Assembly: GCF_003206155.1 (NCBI RefSeq)
Contig: NZ_PZJV01000009.1
Coordinates: 1 to 36,215 of the forward strand
DNA: 36,215 nucleotides
DNA from: Salinicola halophilus
Lineage (GTDB): Bacteria; Pseudomonadota; Gammaproteobacteria; Pseudomonadales; Halomonadaceae
Direction: 5' to 3'
Of the stretch, positions 31,832-36,215 are shown in pieces. The notes below the pieces were generated by a model that was not told the origin of the DNA, did no database searches, and was given only the letters and a program-made list of their open reading frames with translations. Each line of letters begins with the position of its first letter. Position 1 is the stretch's first letter. Both the position numbers and the translations under genes were made by a program.

Positions 31832-32820
31832 TCGATTCCAAACCGCACCTTCTCGTACTGCCGCGACTGCGCATCCAGAACGCCAATGCCATTTCCAGTT
31901 CCATGACCTGGGGCTTTCCTGCCATGAGCGCCTTCATGGGCGCCGTTCAGGCGCTGGAGCGTAACCTGCCCGACGATATCCGGATCGTCTTTAACGGTGT
32001 CGGCGTGGTGTGCCATCACATCGAGCCGCAAGTCACCAAGGGCGGTTTTACCCGCGCCTTCCACCTCACCCGCAACCCGGTGGACAAAACCGGCAGCACG
32101 GCGGCCATCGTCGAAGAGGGTCGCGCGCATCTGGACGTCACGCTGCTGATCGGTGTCGAGTCCGACGGTGATGATCTGGGCAGCGTCGAGCGCCGCCGTG
32201 ACATCGCCCAACGGCTGTTCGAGCAGGTCCACGGCATGCGTCTCGCCGGGGGCAGCGTCATGCCGCCGCTGAGTGACGCGACGCGCCAGCGGCCCGAGCT
32301 GATCACCTTCGACGCCGATGAAGAGAGGCGCGACAAACAGTGGCGCCGCCTCAAGCGCCGGCTACTGCCTGGATTCGCGCTGGTGCTGCGCGATGACTAC
32401 CTGAACGAGCATACCGTAACGCTCAAGGCCGAAGATGACAGCGCCACTACGCTGGACGCCTGGCTCGATCTCTGCCGGCTCAACCACGAGTGCCGGATCG
32501 AGACTCAGCAGGACAAGGAAGGTCAGACGAAGGATGTCGCGAAATGGGAGATTCGCCGCCCCTATCCCGGCTGGCTGGTACCCATCCCGGTCGGCTACGG
32601 CGCCATTTCCGACCTGTTCGCGCCCGGCGACGTTGCCAACGCCCGCGACCCGGCGGTGCCGTTCCAGTTCGTCGAAAGCCTCTACTCGATCGGCGAGTGG
32701 GTCAGCCCGCATCGCCTGCGAAGCCCCGATGCGCTGCTCTGGTTCGTGGACAACGACCTCGAGCGTGGCATCTATCGCCTCACCAACGACTACGCCCTGA
32801 CCCATTCGGAAAACGACTGA
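31828..32820 (+). CDS. csy2: Csy2 / Cas5f subunit
   Basis: Cas5-family subunit that pairs with Csy1 at the 5' end of crRNA in the I-F Cascade. The 330-aa protein has the N-terminal [36 protein letters not shown] (about residues 8-43), as in P. aeruginosa Csy2, a ferredoxin-like fold, and a C-terminal [24 protein letters not shown] stretch. It overlaps csy1 (ATGA) and is followed 17 nt later by csy3. Confidence 0.94.
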   Translation: MIDSKPHLLVLPRLRIQNANAISSSMTWGFPAMSAFMGAVQALERNLPDDIRIVFNGVGVVCHHIEPQVTKGGFTRAFHLTRNPVDKTGSTAAIVEEGRAHLDVTLLIGVESDGDDLGSVERRRDIAQRLFEQVHGMRLAGGSVMPPLSDATRQRPELITFDADEERRDKQWRRLKRRLLPGFALVLRDDYLNEHTVTLKAEDDSATTLDAWLDLCRLNHECRIETQQDKEGQTKDVAKWEIRRPYPGWLVPIPVGYGAISDLFAPGDVANARDPAVPFQFVESLYSIGEWVSPHRLRSPDALLWFVDNDLERGIYRLTNDYALTHSEND

Positions 32821-32837
32821 TCATCAAGGAGAACATC

Positions 32838-33872
32838 ATGGCCAAGAACGACGCTCTCAAGACCGCTTCCGTGCTCGCCTTCGAGCGCAAGCTCGACCCC
32901 TCCGATGCGCTGCTCAGCGCGGGGTCGTGGGACGCGCGAGATCAGTTTCAGGCATGGCCCGGCATTCCGGTTCGCGAGAAATCCGTGCGCGGCACCATCT
33001 CCAACCGCCTGAAAGCCAAGGATCAGGACCCGGCCAAGCTCGACGCCGCCATCGAAAATCCCAACCTGCAGACCGTGGACGTGGCCGCACTTCCCCACGA
33101 TGCCGATACGCTGGCGGTGCGCTTTACGCTGCGCGTCCTCGCCGGCGCGGGCACCCCCTCTGCCTGCAACAACGCCGCGTATCAGCAGAAGCTCAAGCAG
33201 ACCGTCAGCGGCTACGTCAGCGAGCAGGGTTTTGACGAGCTGGCGCACCGCTACGCCTGCAACCTCGCCAACGGCCGCTTTCTCTGGCGTAACCGCATGG
33301 GTGCCGAGCAGGTAGCGGTAACGGTCAGCCAGATGAAAGGCGGTCAGGCGGAAAAGCACTGGACCTTCGACGCGCTCGAGCACTCCACTCGCGACTTCAC
33401 CGGCAGTAACCAGACGCGTGAGCTGGGCGAGACCATCGCCGCGGCGCTGGCCGGTGAGCAATACCTGCTGCTCGACGTGGTGGCCTTCGCGCGTGTCGGT
33501 GCCGGCCAGGAAGTCTTCCCCTCCCAGGAGCTGATTCTGGATCGCTCGCGCGGTGACAAGAGCAAGACGCTCTACAGCTTTGGTGAGGACAAGACGGCCG
33601 CTATTCACTCCCAGAAGCTCGGCAACGCGCTGCGCACCATCGACACCTGGTATCCGGCGCCGGAAGACGGCAGCGACCTCGGCCCGATTGCCGTCGAGCC
33701 CTATGGCTCCGTCACCACGCAGGGGGCAGCCTATCGTCAGCCGAAGCAGAAGGTGGATTTCTACAACCTGCTGGATAACTGGCTGCTCAAGGATCAGGTG
33801 CCTTCCACCGAAAACCAGCACTTCGTGATGGCGACCCTGATTCGCGGTGGCGTCTTCGGCGACGCGGGGTGA
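32838..33872 (+). CDS. csy3: Csy3 / Cas7f backbone subunit
   Basis: The Cas7-family protein that forms the six-subunit crRNA backbone. The 344-aa protein begins [29 protein letters not shown], with AAGGAGAA just upstream, so I start at 32838; the longer frame from 32490 is a csy2 shadow. Conserved stretches include [14 protein letters not shown] (about residues 45-58), [20 protein letters not shown] and [22 protein letters not shown] at the C-terminus. Size matches family (about 340 aa). Highest expression in the operon is expected from the strong ribosome site. Confidence 0.95.
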   Translation: MAKNDALKTASVLAFERKLDPSDALLSAGSWDARDQFQAWPGIPVREKSVRGTISNRLKAKDQDPAKLDAAIENPNLQTVDVAALPHDADTLAVRFTLRVLAGAGTPSACNNAAYQQKLKQTVSGYVSEQGFDELAHRYACNLANGRFLWRNRMGAEQVAVTVSQMKGGQAEKHWTFDALEHSTRDFTGSNQTRELGETIAAALAGEQYLLLDVVAFARVGAGQEVFPSQELILDRSRGDKSKTLYSFGEDKTAAIHSQKLGNALRTIDTWYPAPEDGSDLGPIAVEPYGSVTTQGAAYRQPKQKVDFYNLLDNWLLKDQVPSTENQHFVMATLIRGGVFGDAG

Positions 33873-33875
33873 GGC

Positions 33876-34445
33876 ATGGATCACTATCTCGATCTCCGCC
33901 TGCGGCCTGACCCGGACTTCCCGCCATCCATGCTGATGGGGGCGCTCTACGCCAAGCTGCATCGCGCGCTGTTCGACCTCCAGGCCGACGATATCGGCGT
34001 GAGCTTTCCCGATCACAAAACCGGGGTGAACGCGCGTACACCCGGTGATCGCCTGCGCCTGCATGGCGACAAGGACCGGCTTGATCAGCTGATGGCACTG
34101 TCATGGCTTGCGGGCTTGCGTGAACTCGTCGAGTGCAGTGACGTCGCGCCGGTGCCGGCAAATGCTCGCCACCGGGTCGTGAAGCGACGGCAGTTCAATA
34201 CCGGCAGCCCCAGCCGCGCCCGGCGCTACGCGCGTCGGCATGGCATCTCGGAAGTCGAGGCCGGGGAGCTGATGAAAACGCCGGCCCAGCGACGTGTCGA
34301 GTTACCGTTCGTACAGGTGGGGAGTCGCTCCACCGGCGAGCGATTCGCGCTGTTCCTCGAGCATGGCGAGCTGCAGTCTCGACCGACCCACGGGCGCTTC
34401 AACCACTACGGTTTGAGTCGGGAAGCGACCATCCCCTGGTTTTGA
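33876..34445 (+). CDS. cas6f: Cas6f / Csy4 crRNA endoribonuclease
   Basis: Cuts the pre-crRNA at the 3' base of the repeat hairpin and stays bound. The 189-aa protein is clearly the Csy4 family: MDHYLDLRLRPDPDFPPSML at the start, His29 (YAKLHRAL) as the general base, and the basic helix RARRYARRHGISEVEAGELM (about residues 114-133) for the hairpin major groove. Ser150/Ser152 lie in VGSRSTGERFALFLEHG, corresponding to the P. aeruginosa Ser148 region, and the C-terminus is YGLSREATIPWF. Active-site residues are intact. GGTGAGGC precedes the start, 4 nt after csy3. Confidence 0.97.
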   Translation: MDHYLDLRLRPDPDFPPSMLMGALYAKLHRALFDLQADDIGVSFPDHKTGVNARTPGDRLRLHGDKDRLDQLMALSWLAGLRELVECSDVAPVPANARHRVVKRRQFNTGSPSRARRYARRHGISEVEAGELMKTPAQRRVELPFVQVGSRSTGERFALFLEHGELQSRPTHGRFNHYGLSREATIPWF

Positions 34446-34449
34446 CCCT

Positions 34450-34480
34450 TTTTGCGGGCGCCAACACGGCGCTCGCAAAA
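34450..34480. terminator. Hairpin just downstream of cas6f
   Basis: TTTTGCGGGCGCC (34450-34462) and GGCGCTCGCAAAA (34468-34480) form a 13-bp stem with one G-U and a 5-nt loop, 4 nt after the cas6f stop. It can end or pause the cas operon transcript before the CRISPR leader. The usual U-tract after the stem is missing on the plus strand. Confidence 0.55.
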
Positions 34481-34491
34481 TCAATGACTTA
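34479..34491 (+). promoter_or_regulatory. IHF-type site in the I-F leader
   Basis: AATCAATGACTTA fits the IHF consensus WATCAANNNNTTR at every fixed position. It sits in the leader about 84 nt before the first repeat. IHF bending of the leader is known to guide Cas1-Cas2-3 integration in type I-F systems, so a role in spacer acquisition is a reasonable inference. Confidence 0.6.
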
Positions 34492-34574
34492 GATAGGCGT
34501 GATAAAAAAGGGTGTTTGGGGATGAATGCGCCAAAAGCTCTTTAACAATAGAGATTTACGCGCATCACGCGCTA

Positions 34575-36215
34575 GTTCGCTGCCGCCCAGGCAGCTCAGA
34601 AAGATCCGCGCGTGCCTGGCCCCTGGGCGGCCAAGTTCGCTGCCGCCCAGGCAGCTCAGAAACTGCCGCCGGTGCATGCCGAGCTGCCGCCGGTGTTCGC
34701 TGCCGCCCAGGCAGCTCAGAAAATCGCACCGTAGTTGCTGTTCGCGTGTTTGCCGTTCGCTGCCGCCCAGGCAGCTCAGAAAGTAGAAATCCGTCACGCC
34801 GCGCGAGTTGTCCTGTTCGCTGCCGCCCAGGCAGCTCAGAAAATCACGGCTGGCTCGTTGAGCGGTACCGTTCGGTTCGCTGCCGCCCAGGCAGCTCAGA
34901 AATTGATGCGGAGGCTGTGATGGGGCTTCGCGACGTTCGCTGCCGCCCAGGCAGCTCAGAAAACTGGGCGACGTTCTGGCAGTACTGGTCCTGCGTTCGC
35001 TGCCGCCCAGGCAGCTCAGAAAAGAAAAACGCCATCAAGCAGCAGGCTCACAACGTTCGCTGCCGCCCAGGCAGCTCAGAAATGAGTGACGTAGGGCGTC
35101 ATGCCTTCACCGGCGTTCGCTGCCGCCCAGGCAGCTCAGAAAACACTCAAGGCCAAAGCGGCCCAAAAAGCGATGTTCGCTGCCGCCCAGGCAGCTCAGA
35201 AATAACAACTTGAGAAGCGTTAAGGTCCAATGAGGTTCGCTGCCGCCCAGGCAGCTCAGAAAAGGTGCCGTCGTCGTAGTCACCCCACTGGCTCGTTCGC
35301 TGCCGCCCAGGCAGCTCAGAAATGTGCCTCCATCAGTTTGATCTGGAGGTCGGAGTTCGCTGCCGCCCAGGCAGCTCAGAAAAGAAATTATCGTAGAGGT
35401 TCGCGTACTGACCGGTTCGCTGCCGCCCAGGCAGCTCAGAAATGTACTGCCACCGGTGCCGGGGTCATAGCCAAGTTCGCTGCCGCCCAGGCAGCTCAGA
35501 AAACGAAATGTGGCAAGTATAGACGCAAAAAAACGTTCGCTGCCGCCCAGGCAGCTCAGAAAGTCGACGCGGGCGATGACCTCGTTACCGCCGCGTTCGC
35601 TGCCGCCCAGGCAGCTCAGAAAATGAACAGCAGTAATTAAGCCAGCCCGCCATAGTTCGCTGCCGCCTAGGCAGCTCAGAAATGCAAGGAACGCGTCAAG
35701 ATCGCGATGGAGAAGTTCGCTGCCGCCCAGGCAGCTCAGAAAAAACGAGTCGAGCGCGAGATGCGCGAGCAGGAGTTCGCTGCCGCCCAGGCAGCTCAGA
35801 AAATAAATCGAACCGCCGGGACCGTAGTCCACTGGTTCGCTGCCGCCCAGGCAGCTCAGAAAAGAGGCCGGCGTTGGTCAGTTTCAGCGGCTGGGTTCGC
35901 TGCCGCCCAGGCAGCTCAGAAAAGCGCCAGCAATCCAGATCGGACGTGCGCCTCGTTCGCTGCCGCCCAGGCAGCTCAGAAAACACCGACGCCCATGCGG
36001 TAGCCATGCCTACCGTTCGCTGCCGCCCAGGCAGCTCAGAAAGATCAGTACGGCGCGCTGTCGAGCCGCATCGGGTTCGCTGCCGCCCAGGCAGCTCAGA
36101 AAACCGGCCCGAGCAAACACCCAAGGGCTATCCGGTTCGCTGCCGCCCAGGCAGCTCAGAAAGACGAGATCAATCAGAACCGCCTCGAGGGGCAGTTCGC
36201 TGCCGCCCAGGCAGC
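34575..36215 (+). CRISPR. Type I-F CRISPR array, at least 27 spacers, truncated by window end
   Basis: A 28-nt repeat recurs every 60 nt from 34575 with 32-nt spacers: 27 complete repeats, 27 spacers and a 21-nt partial repeat at 36195. The repeat starts GTTCG, holds the hairpin CTGCC-GCCCA-GGCAG, and ends CTCAGAAA, the 8-nt 5' handle. It is a GC-richer version of the common I-F repeat. Repeats are identical except one at 35655-35682 (C to T at 35668, in the hairpin loop). It reads in the same direction as the cas genes. All spacers are different; several resemble coding DNA of phage kind (for example peptides such as GYDPGTGGST), but targets cannot be named without a search. Confidence 0.99.

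Larger units (their letters stand above)
34446..34574 (+). promoter_or_regulatory. Leader of the type I-F array
   Basis: About 130 nt between cas6f and the first repeat, holding the downstream hairpin of cas6f, the IHF-type site and an A/T-richer stretch (GATAAAAAAGGGTG, GCTCTTTAACAATAG). The array promoter should lie here; I cannot name a certain -10/-35 pair. New spacers are expected to enter at 34575. Confidence 0.65.

Noticed and set aside
26158-34445. Tn7-like or other transposon-associated CRISPR (I-F3 type)
   Set aside because: cas1 and cas2-3 are present and intact, csy1 and csy2 are separate, and no tnsABC or tniQ is seen; this is an ordinary defence-type I-F1 locus.
34489-36124. 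Several open frames with regular repeats over the CRISPR array
   Set aside because: They arise because the 60-nt period keeps frame; the repeated peptides are translations of the CRISPR repeat on either strand.
1-36215. Insertion sequences, integrases, tRNA or rRNA genes
   Set aside because: I found no transposase or integrase motifs, no terminal inverted repeats around islands, and no tRNA-like or rRNA sequence.

Overview
The window is GC-rich, densely packed gammaproteobacterial chromosome. A BCCT compatible-solute transporter, an arsRCHB block, an OmpW porin and a ZnuA with a very large histidine loop together suggest a halophilic or halotolerant member of the Halomonadaceae (Halomonas/Salinicola type). 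That assignment is inference from gene content; there is no rRNA or marker gene here to prove it.

Layout. (1) 42-1748, minus: BCCT transporter. (2) 2108-4999, plus: arsenic operon arsR-arsC-arsH-arsB, with a palindrome against the arsR start, followed by the chromate transporter chrA (5224-6420). (3) 6458-9705, minus: three-gene efflux operon FUSC / DUF1656 / HlyD-type fusion protein (AaeBXA-like). (4) 10116-10760, minus: OmpW porin. (5) 11158-19074, plus: an eight-gene amide/peptide operon: AmiC-like sensor, AmiR-like ANTAR antiterminator, two Dpp/Opp permeases, a family-5 binding protein, an acetamidase/formamidase and a double ABC ATPase. A leader with hairpins and a textbook intrinsic terminator (11109-11144) ends only a few bases before amiC, so the whole operon, including its own regulators, appears to be controlled by transcription antitermination. 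(6) 19094-20314, minus: YcaQ/AlkX-like DNA crosslink glycosylase. (7) 20460-23410, minus: zinc uptake operon (48-aa His-rich small protein, znuC, znuB, znuA) behind a near-consensus Zur box. (8) 23684-23935: an orphan, decaying type I-E CRISPR mini-array with an AT-rich leader and no I-E cas genes. (9) 24087-25864: azoreductase and a divergent GcvA-type LysR regulator, then a likely LysR relic. (10) 26158-36215: a complete type I-F CRISPR-Cas system (cas1, cas2-3, csy1, csy2, csy3, cas6f) with leader, an IHF-type site and an array of at least 27 spacers that runs off the window edge.

How it works together: arsenate is reduced by ArsC and arsenite expelled by ArsB, ArsH handles organoarsenicals/redox, and ChrA adds chromate export. 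The ami operon would sense amides in the cytoplasm through AmiC, release AmiR, and let polymerase read through the leader terminator into the uptake and amide-hydrolysis genes. The I-F locus has its catalytic residues intact and looks functional, whereas the I-E array looks like the remains of an older or partner system.

The most unusual items are the antitermination-controlled amide/oligopeptide operon, the orphan I-E array next to an intact I-F system, the Zur-linked small His-rich protein heading the znu operon, and the LysR relic immediately ahead of cas1. All reading was by eye; no alignment, folding or database search was run.
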